Part shown: positions 9,499 through 17,476 of the stretch, piece by piece
Layout of the letters: each line of letters opens with the position of its first letter
Position numbering within the stretch: the first letter of the stretch is position 1
Translations under genes and position numbers: made by a program
Assembly: GCA_020859995.1 (NCBI GenBank)
Contig: JAJBVE010000125.1
Span: 1 to 51,037 of the forward strand
DNA: 51,037 bases
From: Clostridiales bacterium
GTDB taxonomy: Bacteria > Bacillota > Clostridia > Lachnospirales > Lachnospiraceae
Reading direction: 5' to 3'
The notes under the pieces: generated by a model
Database searches by the model: none
The model's input: only the letters and a program-made list of their open reading frames with translations
Told to the model about the DNA's origin: nothing

Positions 9499-10058
9499 AA
9501 TGAAACCTTTCTGCATGAAAATTCCGGACATTCGGCAAGCCGCAGTCGTATGTTTTCGGCAGCCTGCGCAATACTGATATGTGAAATATCGACTGTAAAA
9601 TCCGCGTATTTTTGATAAAGCGGCATCCGCTCCGCGTAGAGACTGTTCAGAGTCTGCCCGGGCTGTAAGGGCACCCCGCGCTTTGTAAGATCACCGAGTC
9701 GCTGCGCAAGCTCTTCGCAGCCGATTTGCAGGTAAACGACTTTTCCGATGGAACGCAGATGCTCCATAGCGCGCGTGCCATAGACTACGCTGCCGCCGGT
9801 CGCTATGACGCTTTGCGAAGCATTGATTTGGGCGTTGACCTGATCTTCAACCTCGAAAAACCCGTCCCTGCCGCGTGATTCGATAATCTGCCAGAGCAGC
9901 ATGCCTTCTGCTTTCTGAATCAGAAGATCCGAATCGATAAAATCGTAGCCGAGCACCTTCGCAAGAACAATGCCGATCGTGCTCTTGCCGACGCCCGGCA
10001 TACCGATTAAGATAATATTGTCTGTTGAATGGTCAGATAAGGTGTTATGTAACTGCAT
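9495..10058 (-). CDS. aroK: Shikimate kinase
   Basis: A 187-residue kinase that phosphorylates shikimate in aromatic amino acid synthesis. Visible motifs are Walker A GMPGVGKST, the shikimate-binding DSD (FIDSDLLIQ), the Arg in ESRGRDGFFEVE, the GGS loop IATGGSVVYG, and the lid R-x-x-x-Y region TKRGVPL followed by ERMPLYQKYADF. A GGGAGG site lies just before the ATG at 10058; an upstream in-frame ATG at 10121 would add 21 unconserved residues. The gene overlaps the AAA ATPase start by four bases and lies 60 bases behind the membrane protein gene. Confidence 0.92.
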   Translation of the reverse strand: MQLHNTLSDHSTDNIILIGMPGVGKSTIGIVLAKVLGYDFIDSDLLIQKAEGMLLWQIIESRGRDGFFEVEDQVNAQINASQSVIATGGSVVYGTRAMEHLRSIGKVVYLQIGCEELAQRLGDLTKRGVPLQPGQTLNSLYAERMPLYQKYADFTVDISHISIAQAAENIRLRLAECPEFSCRKVSL

Positions 10059-10117
10059 GATTTCCTCCCGGCTGATATACTGCCGACCGCAGAATATCCA
10101 TCGCCCATCAGACAAGT

Positions 10118-10594
10118 TCACCCGAAAAACAGTCCGAGTGCGCCCAGCAGTCCGTTGCTCGCGAGACCCATGATGACACCGGCAAGAAGTACGCCAAGCA
10201 TGACCGCAATACTCGTAGATTTAAAATCCATTTTTAAAATGCTGGCGGCAAGCGTGCCGGTCCAGGCTCCTGTGCCGGGAAGCGGAATTCCTACAAAAAG
10301 CAGCAGTGCCACGAACAGCCCACGTCCTGCTTTTGCCTGCAGCTTCTGGCCGCCTTTTTCCCCCTTTTCCAGAAAAAAAGTAAAGAGCTTTCCGATCAGC
10401 GGCTTATCCTGCCCCCAGATGAGGATCCTGCGTGCAAACAGATAGATAAAAGGAACCGGCAGCATATTTCCGATAATTGCTACGAGATAGGTCGGCAGGG
10501 TCGGAAGACCGAACAGCACGCCATAGGGAATTGCCCCGCGCAGTTCAATCAGCGGCAGCATAGAAATTAAAAAAACAATCAGATAGCTTTTCAT
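10118..10594 (-). CDS. Small multi-drug export family membrane protein (COG2426)
   Basis: About 158 residues with four or five hydrophobic segments. The sequence begins with the family pattern LPLIELRGAIPYGV, followed by GLP and a central GIPLPGTGAWTGTLAA motif, all characteristic of COG2426 (Sm_multidrug_ex). The transport function is a database label rather than well-tested biology. The start at 10594 follows an AAGGAG stretch about 12 bases upstream; earlier starts would run through the palindromic element at 10659-10689 and are unlikely. Confidence 0.82.
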   Translation of the reverse strand: MKSYLIVFLISMLPLIELRGAIPYGVLFGLPTLPTYLVAIIGNMLPVPFIYLFARRILIWGQDKPLIGKLFTFFLEKGEKGGQKLQAKAGRGLFVALLLFVGIPLPGTGAWTGTLAASILKMDFKSTSIAVMLGVLLAGVIMGLASNGLLGALGLFFG

Positions 10595-10640
10595 AGATGG
10601 ATTCGTCTCCTTAAAAGATAATTTGGAATACTCGCAACTG

Positions 10641-10689
10641 CGTTGCTCGTTGACCCTCGAAATTTCCTGGCGCAAGCGCCGCAAATTTC
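10641..10689. repeat. Palindromic intergenic element, copy 1
   Basis: The motif CTGCGTTGCTCGTT (10638-10651) is followed by CCTCGA and a nested inverted repeat: GAAATTT (10659-10665), GGCGC, GCGCC, AAATTTC (10683-10689). A related arrangement appears at 15081-15140. It may be a repeated intergenic element of this genome; two partial copies are thin evidence. Confidence 0.35.
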
Positions 10690-10777
10690 TTCAGGTCACA
10701 TTATACAGGAAAGGAGCAAATTATAACACCCTTTTTTTATTAAAATTTTTCGTCTTCCGTATGCCGTAATTGACCTC

Positions 10778-10806
10778 TTGCACACAGAATGCTTTTCTAT
10801 TATAAT
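10778..10806 (+). promoter_or_regulatory. Promoter for the HAD phosphatase gene
   Basis: TTGCAC at 10778-10783, 17-base spacer, perfect TATAAT at 10801-10806, about 117 bases before the gene. Confidence 0.65.
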
Positions 10807-10922
10807 CATTACCGCTTCCGGTCATGCGCCCGCAAGCGGCTATGGACGCAGACAATGTTCCGTTTTTTCAGGAAATTGAAAACAGTACTGCGCCATTATA
10901 TTAAGAATACAAGGAGAAAACG

Positions 10923-11627
10923 ATGAAGCACTATGAATACATACTATTTGATCTGGATGGCACATTGACAGAGTCGGGTATGGGGATTATCAATTCCGTA
11001 ATATACGCGCTGAACAAGGTCGGGATTACAGAGACAGACCGGGAGAAGCTGCGTGCTTTTGTCGGTCCGCCCCTGTCAGAGTCCTTCCAGAAGTTTTATG
11101 GAATGACAAAGGAACAGTCCCTTCATATGGTGGATGTTTACCGGGAATATTATCATGATCGCGGCTGGAAGGAAAACCTTGTCTACGAAGGGATTCCGCA
11201 GACTTTGAAGACTTTACGCGCACAGGGCAGGAAGCTGATTGTCGCGACATCCAAGCCGGAGGAGAGCGCGAAAAGAATTCTTACGTATTTTCAGCTGGAT
11301 GGTTTTTTTGAACTGATCGCAGGGGCGACAATGGATGAGGGAAGAAATAAAAAAGGCGAGGTCATCGCGTACGCGTTGTCACAGATTCTGGAAAGCGCGT
11401 CCGCTGATACACGGCAGGGTATAAAATCAGTGAGTACATCGGAAATGCTCATGGTAGGTGACCGTTCGAATGATGTGGAAGGGGCGAGAGAAAACGGCCT
11501 TTCCTGCGTCGGCGTTTTATACGGATATGGATCACGTAAGGAGCTTACAGAGGCTGGCGCAATTGCTTTAAGCCCAAGGGCAGAAGACCTGCCGGAAGTG
11601 ATTTTGGCTCTGGAGAATCAGGAATAA
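10923..11627 (+). CDS. HAD-superfamily phosphatase (phosphoglycolate phosphatase-like)
   Basis: The 234-residue protein has HAD motif I FDLDGTLTES near residue 9, motif II IVATSKPE near 106, the motif III lysine in the cap-proximal region, and motif IV GDRSNDVEGA near 179. The helical cap between motifs I and II places it with Gph/PpaX-type phosphatases that hydrolyse small phosphate esters. A polar insert of about 15 residues (SASADTRQGIKSVS) lies between the Rossmann helix and motif IV, where relatives have only a few residues. It has its own promoter and an AAGGAGAAAACG site. The substrate is unknown. Confidence 0.88.
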   Translation: MKHYEYILFDLDGTLTESGMGIINSVIYALNKVGITETDREKLRAFVGPPLSESFQKFYGMTKEQSLHMVDVYREYYHDRGWKENLVYEGIPQTLKTLRAQGRKLIVATSKPEESAKRILTYFQLDGFFELIAGATMDEGRNKKGEVIAYALSQILESASADTRQGIKSVSTSEMLMVGDRSNDVEGARENGLSCVGVLYGYGSRKELTEAGAIALSPRAEDLPEVILALENQE

Positions 11628-11638
11628 TCTGTTACCCC

Positions 11639-11667
11639 TTGACAAATACCGTCAGGGGGTATATTAT
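11639..11667 (+). promoter_or_regulatory. csoR promoter with operator in the spacer
   Basis: TTGACA (11639-11644), 17-base spacer, TATTAT (11662-11667). The spacer holds the first CsoR-like palindrome, ATACC (11646-11650) and GGTAT (11658-11662), so bound repressor would cover the polymerase site. Confidence 0.8.
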
Positions 11668-11675
11668 TGCATCGC

Positions 11676-11698
11676 AAAATACCCATCAGGGGTATTTT
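11676..11698. promoter_or_regulatory. Second CsoR-type operator
   Basis: Perfect 9-base arms AAAATACCC (11676-11684) and GGGTATTTT (11690-11698) surround a 5-base centre. This TACCC/GGGTA form is the known recognition pattern of CsoR copper repressors. It overlaps the expected transcription start, giving a double operator with the site in the promoter spacer. Confidence 0.8.
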
Positions 11699-11751
11699 TA
11701 TGGGAAGACTGAGAACCTGGCAAAAAAAGAAATACAGAGGGCATTATAAAC

Positions 11752-12180
11752 ATGGCATGTAAAGAAAACGCGAAAATCGCAGGAAACATGGAAAGCATAA
11801 AAAACAGGAAAGTGTCAGAAGATAAATGCATAGAAGCGGATGTTGATCTTTTGACCGATGAGCGTTCCGCCGCCAATGAGGAAAACGTCTGTGCCTGCTG
11901 TGGCAAGAAGACGATGCGTTCCGAAGAAGAACGCCGAAAGCTGATCAACCGGCTGAACCGCATTGAGGGCCAGATCCGCGGGATTCGTGGAATGCTCGAG
12001 AAAGACGCGTACTGCAATGACATTCTGATTCAGTCCGCGGCGGTCAATGCGGCAATAAATTCGTTTAATAAGGAGCTGCTTTCCAGCCATATTCACTCCT
12101 GCGTAGCACGGGATATCAGAGAGGGCAAGGACGAAGTGGTGGATGAGCTGGTGGGCACTATTTGGAAGCTGATGAGATGA
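11752..12180 (+). CDS. csoR: CsoR-type copper-sensing repressor
   Basis: The 142-residue protein has the DUF156 helical fold from about residue 63 (INRLNRIEGQIRGIRGMLEKDAYC). The copper ligands Cys-His-Cys are visible as the Cys in DAYCND and the His and Cys in SHIHSC. Cu(I) binding releases CsoR from DNA, so it should control itself and copA through the two upstream palindromes. The first 60 residues are longer than in typical CsoR and end in a C-A-C-C-G-K-K cluster, which could add a metal site. A GAGGG site lies about 11 bases before the ATG; a later start cannot be excluded. Confidence 0.88.
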   Translation: MACKENAKIAGNMESIKNRKVSEDKCIEADVDLLTDERSAANEENVCACCGKKTMRSEEERRKLINRLNRIEGQIRGIRGMLEKDAYCNDILIQSAAVNAAINSFNKELLSSHIHSCVARDIREGKDEVVDELVGTIWKLMR

Positions 12181-12277
12181 ACGACAGAATCGGCAGATTC
12201 CGCGGCATTAAGCAGAACAGCTTTCTTCTTATAAATATGTAATATTTTAAGAACTTTGGCATAGAAAGGAGAAAAAT

Positions 12278-14974
12278 ATGGATCAATATACCGTGACGGG
12301 GATGAGCTGTGCAGCCTGCCAGGCGAGAGTGGAAAAGGCTGTGGCAAAGGTCCCCGGCGTGACCTCGTGCTCGGTCAGCCTGCTGACGAACTCGATGGGG
12401 GTAGAGGGAAGCGCCTCGCCGGACGCGATTATTCGCGCTGTGAAGGATGCCGGATACCAGGCGGCTCAAAAGGGCTCCGCGGCTGCCAGAAATGGGAGCG
12501 CAAACGCATATGCTTCTCAGTCTTTGGCGGAACAGGAGGAGGCGCTGGCGGATCATGAGACCCCCATCCTGAAGCGCAGACTGATCGCTTCTGTAGGCTT
12601 TCTGCTTATACTGATGTATTTTTCCATGGGGCATATGATGTGGGGATGGCCTCTGCCCGCCTGGTTTGATGACAATCATGTGGCGATGGGGCTGGTGCAG
12701 ATGCTGCTCGCCATCATCATTATGGTGATTAATCAGAAGTTTTTCATCAGCGGCTTTAAAAGCCTGCTCCACGGCTCGCCAAATATGGACACGCTCGTGG
12801 CGCTTGGCTCGTCGGCGTCTTTTATCTGGAGCGTCTACGCGCTGTTTATGATGACACGGGCACAGGTGGACGGCAACACGGAAGCTGTCATGACTTATAT
12901 GATGGAGTTTTATTTTGAGTCGGCGGCGATGATTCTGACACTGATCACGGTCGGCAAGATGCTGGAAGCGCGGTCAAAGGGAAAGACAACCGATGCGCTC
13001 AAAAGCCTGATGAAGCTCGCACCGAAGACTGCGGTCGTAGAGAAAGACGGCATAGAACAGACCGTTCCGATTGATCAGGTTCAAAAAGGCGACGTGTTTG
13101 TCGTGCGCCCCGGGGAAAATATACCGGTAGACGGCGTTATTCTGGACGGCAGCAGTGCGGTAAACGAGGCCGCTCTGACCGGCGAAAGCATCCCGGTGGA
13201 CAAAGCAGCCGGGGATTCCGTCTCTGCCGCGACGGTCAATCAGTCCGGCTTCATCCGCTGCCAGGCGACCAGGGTTGGGGAGGATACGACCCTTTCCCAG
13301 ATCATACAGATGGTGAGCGACGCTGCCGCGACAAAAGCGCCGATCGCGAAGATTGCGGACCGTGTATCAGGTGTGTTTGTACCGGTCGTGATTACGATTG
13401 CGCTGATCACTACATTTGTCTGGCTTCTGTCGGGACAGACGATCGCTTTTGCTCTCGCAAGAGGAATCTCCGTTCTGGTAATCAGCTGTCCGTGCGCGCT
13501 GGGACTGGCGACGCCGGTGGCAATCATGGTCGGCAATGGGATGGGAGCAAAAAACGGCATTCTTTTTAAAAACGCGGTTTCATTGGAGGAAGCGGGAAAG
13601 GTGCAGGTTGTCGTGCTGGATAAGACCGGCACCATTACGAGCGGTGAGCCGAAGGTAACAGACCTGTTTCCGGCAGCTGCTGTGACGGAGAGAGAGCTGC
13701 TGAAATTTGCCTACGACCTTGAGCAAAAGAGCGAGCATCCGCTGGCGAAAGCCATTTTACAATACGGAAGGGAACAAAAACTCTCTTTCGCGGAAGTTGC
13801 TGATTTTCAGGCACTTCCGGGCAATGGACTTACAGCCACCCTGGACGGGGAAGAGCTGCTTGGCGGCAGCCTGTCATTTATCAGCAGCCGCATGGAAATC
13901 CCGGATGAAATCAAAACAAAGGCAGACAGATTCGCGGAGGAGGGTAAGACACCTCTCCTGTTTGCAAAAAATAACAGCCTTCTTGGTATCATCGCGGTTG
14001 CGGATGTGATCAAAGAGGACAGCCCGCAGGCAGTCAGAGAGCTTCAGAATATGGGCATCCGCGTCGTTATGCTGACCGGTGACAACGAGCGCACGGCTAA
14101 GGCGATCGGTGCTCAGGCAGGCGTGGATGACGTCATCGCCGGTGTCCTGCCGGACGGCAAGGAAAGCGTCATCCGGCAGCTGAAAGAGATCGCTGTGCCG
14201 GAAGATGCGGATATTCCTTTCCTGGCCTTGATTAAAAAAACGTTTTCCAACCGTCAAAAAGGGGGCCGTCGGAAGAGAAAAATCAAAGTCGCGATGGTCG
14301 GCGACGGGATCAACGATGCACCGGCACTTACAAGAGCCGACATCGGCATAGCGATTGGCGCGGGAGCGGATGTCGCTATTGACGCGGCGGACATTGTCCT
14401 GATGAAAAGCCGCTTAAGCGACGTTCCGGCTGCCATCCGCTTAAGCCGCGCGACCCTGCGCAACATTCATGAAAATCTCTTCTGGGCATTTTTTTACAAT
14501 GTTATCGGCATTCCGCTCGCCGCCGGCGTATGGATACCGATCTTTGACTGGACGCTGAACCCGATGTTCGGGGCAGCAGCCATGAGCCTCTCCAGCTTTT
14601 GTGTCGTATCCAACGCGCTGCGCCTGAATCTGTTCCGGATCCATGATGCGGGACACGACAAAAAGGCCAGAACGGAATGTGAAATAAATATTAATCACGA
14701 AATGGAGGAAACAGGAATGGTAAAGACAACAGTACAGGTAGACGGAATGATGTGCGGAATGTGCGAAAATCACGTAAATGAAGCCGTCCGCAAGGCTTTT
14801 GATGTAAAGAAGGTTACATCAAATCACAGCAAAGGGATCACAGAGATCCTCTCTGAGGCTGCGCTCGATGAAAGCAAGCTCCGCGCCGCGATCGAAGAGA
14901 CCGGCTACAAGGTGGGTACCATCACGAATGGCGATGAGTCTGAGAAAAAGGGCTTCTCACTGTTTCACAAATGA
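12278..14974 (+). CDS. copA: Copper-exporting P1B-type ATPase with C-terminal CopZ-like domain
   Basis: The 898-residue ATPase pumps Cu(I) out of the cell. It has an N-terminal metal-binding domain (MSCAAC, Cys11 and Cys14), TGES near residue 300, the membrane copper site CPC near 403, the phosphorylated Asp in DKTGT near 448, the HP motif (SEHPLAKA) near 487, and GDGINDAP near 675. Two oddities stand out. About 30 basic extra residues (about 637-668) sit between the VLPDGKE region and GDGIND. After the last membrane helices the frame continues into a complete second heavy-metal domain (GMMCGMC, Cys826 and Cys829) that resembles free CopZ. A ribosome site lies inside the gene before Met814. 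The gene starts 97 bases after csoR. Confidence 0.95.
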   Translation: MDQYTVTGMSCAACQARVEKAVAKVPGVTSCSVSLLTNSMGVEGSASPDAIIRAVKDAGYQAAQKGSAAARNGSANAYASQSLAEQEEALADHETPILKRRLIASVGFLLILMYFSMGHMMWGWPLPAWFDDNHVAMGLVQMLLAIIIMVINQKFFISGFKSLLHGSPNMDTLVALGSSASFIWSVYALFMMTRAQVDGNTEAVMTYMMEFYFESAAMILTLITVGKMLEARSKGKTTDALKSLMKLAPKTAVVEKDGIEQTVPIDQVQKGDVFVVRPGENIPVDGVILDGSSAVNEAALTGESIPVDKAAGDSVSAATVNQSGFIRCQATRVGEDTTLSQIIQMVSDAAATKAPIAKIADRVSGVFVPVVITIALITTFVWLLSGQTIAFALARGISVLVISCPCALGLATPVAIMVGNGMGAKNGILFKNAVSLEEAGKVQVVVLDKTGTITSGEPKVTDLFPAAAVTERELLKFAYDLEQKSEHPLAKAILQYGREQKLSFAEVADFQALPGNGLTATLDGEELLGGSLSFISSRMEIPDEIKTKADRFAEEGKTPLLFAKNNSLLGIIAVADVIKEDSPQAVRELQNMGIRVVMLTGDNERTAKAIGAQAGVDDVIAGVLPDGKESVIRQLKEIAVPEDADIPFLALIKKTFSNRQKGGRRKRKIKVAMVGDGINDAPALTRADIGIAIGAGADVAIDAADIVLMKSRLSDVPAAIRLSRATLRNIHENLFWAFFYNVIGIPLAAGVWIPIFDWTLNPMFGAAAMSLSSFCVVSNALRLNLFRIHDAGHDKKARTECEININHEMEETGMVKTTVQVDGMMCGMCENHVNEAVRKAFDVKKVTSNHSKGITEILSEAALDESKLRAAIEETGYKVGTITNGDESEKKGFSLFHK
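14704..14974 (+). other. Possible internal translation start giving free CopZ-like chaperone
   Basis: Within copA, GGAGG (14704-14708) stands eight bases before an in-frame ATG at 14717 (codon 814). Translation from there would give an 85-residue heavy-metal domain protein with MxCxxC, the size and shape of CopZ. This suggests either a fused copA-copZ that still makes the chaperone separately, or a recent fusion by loss of the intervening stop. Confidence 0.45.
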
Positions 14975-15012
14975 TGCATCAGGATTCTATAAGGAAATGC
15001 AGCTGTCATATG

Positions 15013-15036
15013 CGCCGGGGTTATCCCCGGCGTTTT
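15013..15036 (+). terminator. Intrinsic terminator after copA
   Basis: Arms CGCCGGGG (15013-15020) and CCCCGGCG (15025-15032) with a TTAT loop, followed by TTTT. Strong GC stem, short T run. Confidence 0.8.
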
Positions 15037-15080
15037 CTAAGGGCGCAGGGTCGCGGTTAAAGCATCCCATTGAATAACAC

Positions 15081-15140
15081 CTGTGTTGCTCGTTCTCTCC
15101 GGCCTGGTCGCCCCTGCGTCCTCGATTTTCTGCTAAATCG
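15081..15140. repeat. Palindromic intergenic element, copy 2
   Basis: CTGTGTTGCTCGTT (15081-15094) differs by one base from the motif at 10638-10651. As in copy 1 it is followed by CCTCGA and a hairpin, here CGATTT (15123-15128) and AAATCG (15135-15140) around a 6-base loop. Confidence 0.35.
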
Positions 15141-15228
15141 GGACATAAGACGTGTGCTACCGGTACCCTGCGGCGCGGTGACGTGTAACCTGGAGAAACT
15201 GTATGGGATAAGCAGCAAAAAATCGTGA

Positions 15229-15257
15229 TTGAAAATGTGAGTCAAAAAGAATATAAT
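15229..15257 (+). promoter_or_regulatory. Promoter of the dehydratase/activase-type cluster
   Basis: TTGAAA (15229-15234), 17-base spacer and perfect TATAAT (15252-15257), 39 bases before the TTG start of the first gene. Confidence 0.65.
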
Positions 15258-15295
15258 CTGTTCATGTGTAAAAAAGAAGAAAGAGGTGATCTTAT

Positions 15296-16249
15296 TTGGC
15301 AAAAATCAAAGACACGGCACCTGCCGGCCGAAAGCTGATCATCGGACTGCCCAGGGCGCTTCTTTATGACAGATACCATGTGCTGTGGAAGACTTTTTTC
15401 AGGGAACTGGGAACAGATGTGCTGGTAAGCCCGGCTACCACGCTGGAGACGATGAACCGCGGCACAGCAAGGGCAATCGATGAGATGTGCCTTTCCGTAA
15501 AGCTCTATCTGGGCCATGTGGAGAAACTGGTCGGAAATTGTGACTATATTCTCGTACCGCGAATCAGTAACTTTGGCATCCGCAGATACATGTGCACGAC
15601 TTTTGAAGGTCTGTACGACATCTGCCGCAATCTTTTTCGTGAAAGCGGCCAGAAGTTTCTTTCTTATAATATTGATGTTCAGCATGGGCTCGATGAAGAA
15701 AGCGCATTTCTCACAATGGGAGAAGAGATCGGATTTTCACGGAAAGCAGTTTCTAAAGCTTATAAAAAAGCCAAAAAAGCGGAGAATGAGGACTGGAAAA
15801 ATCAGGTTCACGCGCAGGAGCTTTTATACAAGAACGATGGTCTGAAAGTCATGATCGCTTCGCACAGTTATGTGGTCAATGATGCTTACATCGGGAAACC
15901 GATTACAGATTTTCTGAAAAACGCCGGAGTTACTGTCCTTCGCGCGGATGTCATGGACCGGAAAGAGGCGCTGAAGCAGGGCTCACGGATGTCGCCGACC
16001 ATGCGCTGGGAATTGAACCGTGAGATTGCCGGAGGGATATATGAAAACCGAAAGCGCGTAGACGGAATCATTCTTCTTAGCGTGTTCCCATGCGGGCCGG
16101 ACGCGATGACAAATGACATGATCATCCGGCGGGGAGACGGTACGCCGGTCCTGAACCTGATGCTGGATGCCCAGAGCGGCATGGCAGGCGTAGAGACACG
16201 GCTGGAGAGTTTTGTGGATATTCTGAACTTTCATGCGGCAGCTAAGTGA
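15296..16249 (+). CDS. DUF2229 / 2-hydroxyacyl-CoA dehydratase-like subunit A
   Basis: The 317-residue protein resembles the DUF2229 region of large CoA-dehydratase-activase proteins: it opens with IGLPRALLYDRYHVLWKTFF, carries DEMCLSVKLYLGHV near residue 65, FPCGPDAMTND near 265, and ends in SGMAGVETRLESFVDIL, the family's terminal helix. The conserved cysteines in DEMC, YMC and FPCGPD are candidates for iron-sulfur ligands. The start is TTG with an AGAGGTGA site 7 bases upstream. It is the first gene of a three-gene operon with a paralogous partner and an activase. The reaction is not known; it may be a redox complex related to double-cubane cluster proteins. Confidence 0.75.
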   Translation: MAKIKDTAPAGRKLIIGLPRALLYDRYHVLWKTFFRELGTDVLVSPATTLETMNRGTARAIDEMCLSVKLYLGHVEKLVGNCDYILVPRISNFGIRRYMCTTFEGLYDICRNLFRESGQKFLSYNIDVQHGLDEESAFLTMGEEIGFSRKAVSKAYKKAKKAENEDWKNQVHAQELLYKNDGLKVMIASHSYVVNDAYIGKPITDFLKNAGVTVLRADVMDRKEALKQGSRMSPTMRWELNREIAGGIYENRKRVDGIILLSVFPCGPDAMTNDMIIRRGDGTPVLNLMLDAQSGMAGVETRLESFVDILNFHAAAK

Positions 16250-16278
16250 TGCTTAAGCGTACGATTTGAGGTATTTTT

Positions 16279-17382
16279 ATGGCAAAAAAAAGTAATTCAA
16301 CGGAACCAATTACCACAGATAAAAAGAAAATAGCGTTTCCGATTGCCGCGCGTTATAATTACGCACTAAAGTATTTTATCGAAGTTGGCCTGGGGCAGCA
16401 ATATATCATGCAGCCGCGGATGACGAAAAAAACGCTGGACATCGGCAGTCTGTACAGCCCGGATACGGTCTGTACACCGTTCAAAACGACGCTTGGCAGT
16501 ATGATTGAAGCACTGGAATGCGGCGCGGACACGCTGCTGATGGTTTTTGGATACTGCCGCTTAGGATATTATGGAGAGCTGCAGGAGCAGATTTTGCGCG
16601 ACCTCGGCTATCAGTTTGACTTCATCAACATGGCTGAATATACGACCGGGAAGAACCGGGACTATCTGAAGGCCATACGCCGGATGAATCCGAAGCTGCA
16701 TGTCGCCAAAGCGACTGTTGGCGGCATGGAAATGCTGAAAATGGTTGAATACATTGATGAGGTAGAAGCCGAATATTATAAAAACTGCGGCTTTGAAGTT
16801 ACAAAAGGTGCTTACAGAAAGGCATTGAATCAGTTCTGGACGGATATGGACAAGGCTTCCTCCAAATCGGACATTGAGGCGGGGCATCAGAAGGTAAAGC
16901 TGGCTTTTGATGAGATTCCGCTGCGGAAAGAGGAACCGCTGCGTGTCGGCGTGATCGGGGAATATTTTACGGCGCAGGATGATTTTTCCAACCTGGAGCT
17001 GGAGCAGAAGCTTGCTGATATGGGGGCAGAGGTTCATCGCTGGATGAATATTTCCCATCGGAACCTGCATTACAGCGGTGAGAAAAACCTGAATGTGCGG
17101 ATCCGCGATCTCTGCCGCTATGAAATGGGACCTACCTCCACAGCAAATATCTGGTGCGCGCGGGATTATGCGAAGCGCGGGTTTGACGGCATTATTCACG
17201 TGAAATCGGCCGGATGCACGCCGGAGATTGATATCATGCCGGTACTGCAGAACATCGGCTCGGACTATAAAATCCCGATCCTGTATCTGACATACGATTC
17301 TCAGACCAGCGATACAGGACTGATGACCAGACTGGAAGCCTTTTATGATATGCTGAGCATGAGAAAGAAGGTAATTCGATGA
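16279..17382 (+). CDS. 2-hydroxyacyl-CoA dehydratase-like subunit B
   Basis: A 367-residue protein of the HgdB/BcrC superfamily. The segment DTVCTPFKTTLGSMIEALECGADTLLM near residue 58 and the following FGYCRLGYYGELQ are typical cluster-binding regions in these proteins, and SAGCTPEIDIMPVLQ near 310 adds another conserved cysteine. It ends in TGLMTRLEAFYDML, paralogous to the end of the upstream gene. The canonical D-E-H before that motif is D-S-Q here (D-A-Q in the upstream gene), unlike most relatives. It starts 29 bases after subunit A with a modest GAGG site. It would receive electrons from the activase encoded next. Confidence 0.75.
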   Translation: MAKKSNSTEPITTDKKKIAFPIAARYNYALKYFIEVGLGQQYIMQPRMTKKTLDIGSLYSPDTVCTPFKTTLGSMIEALECGADTLLMVFGYCRLGYYGELQEQILRDLGYQFDFINMAEYTTGKNRDYLKAIRRMNPKLHVAKATVGGMEMLKMVEYIDEVEAEYYKNCGFEVTKGAYRKALNQFWTDMDKASSKSDIEAGHQKVKLAFDEIPLRKEEPLRVGVIGEYFTAQDDFSNLELEQKLADMGAEVHRWMNISHRNLHYSGEKNLNVRIRDLCRYEMGPTSTANIWCARDYAKRGFDGIIHVKSAGCTPEIDIMPVLQNIGSDYKIPILYLTYDSQTSDTGLMTRLEAFYDMLSMRKKVIR

Positions 17383-17476
17383 GCAGCCATGCAGATTTCC
17401 GGATGAGCATACGGGATACCGATAAAAGTACGGCCGGGAAAAGAACGACACGGGATGCAAAAAGGAGGATGGACCA

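Larger units (their letters stand above)
14975..15295. other. Non-coding stretch between copA and the dehydratase-type cluster
   Basis: These 321 bases hold the copA terminator (15013-15036), a possible repeated element (15081-15140) and the promoter of the next operon (15229-15257). I see no gene here. Confidence 0.7.
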
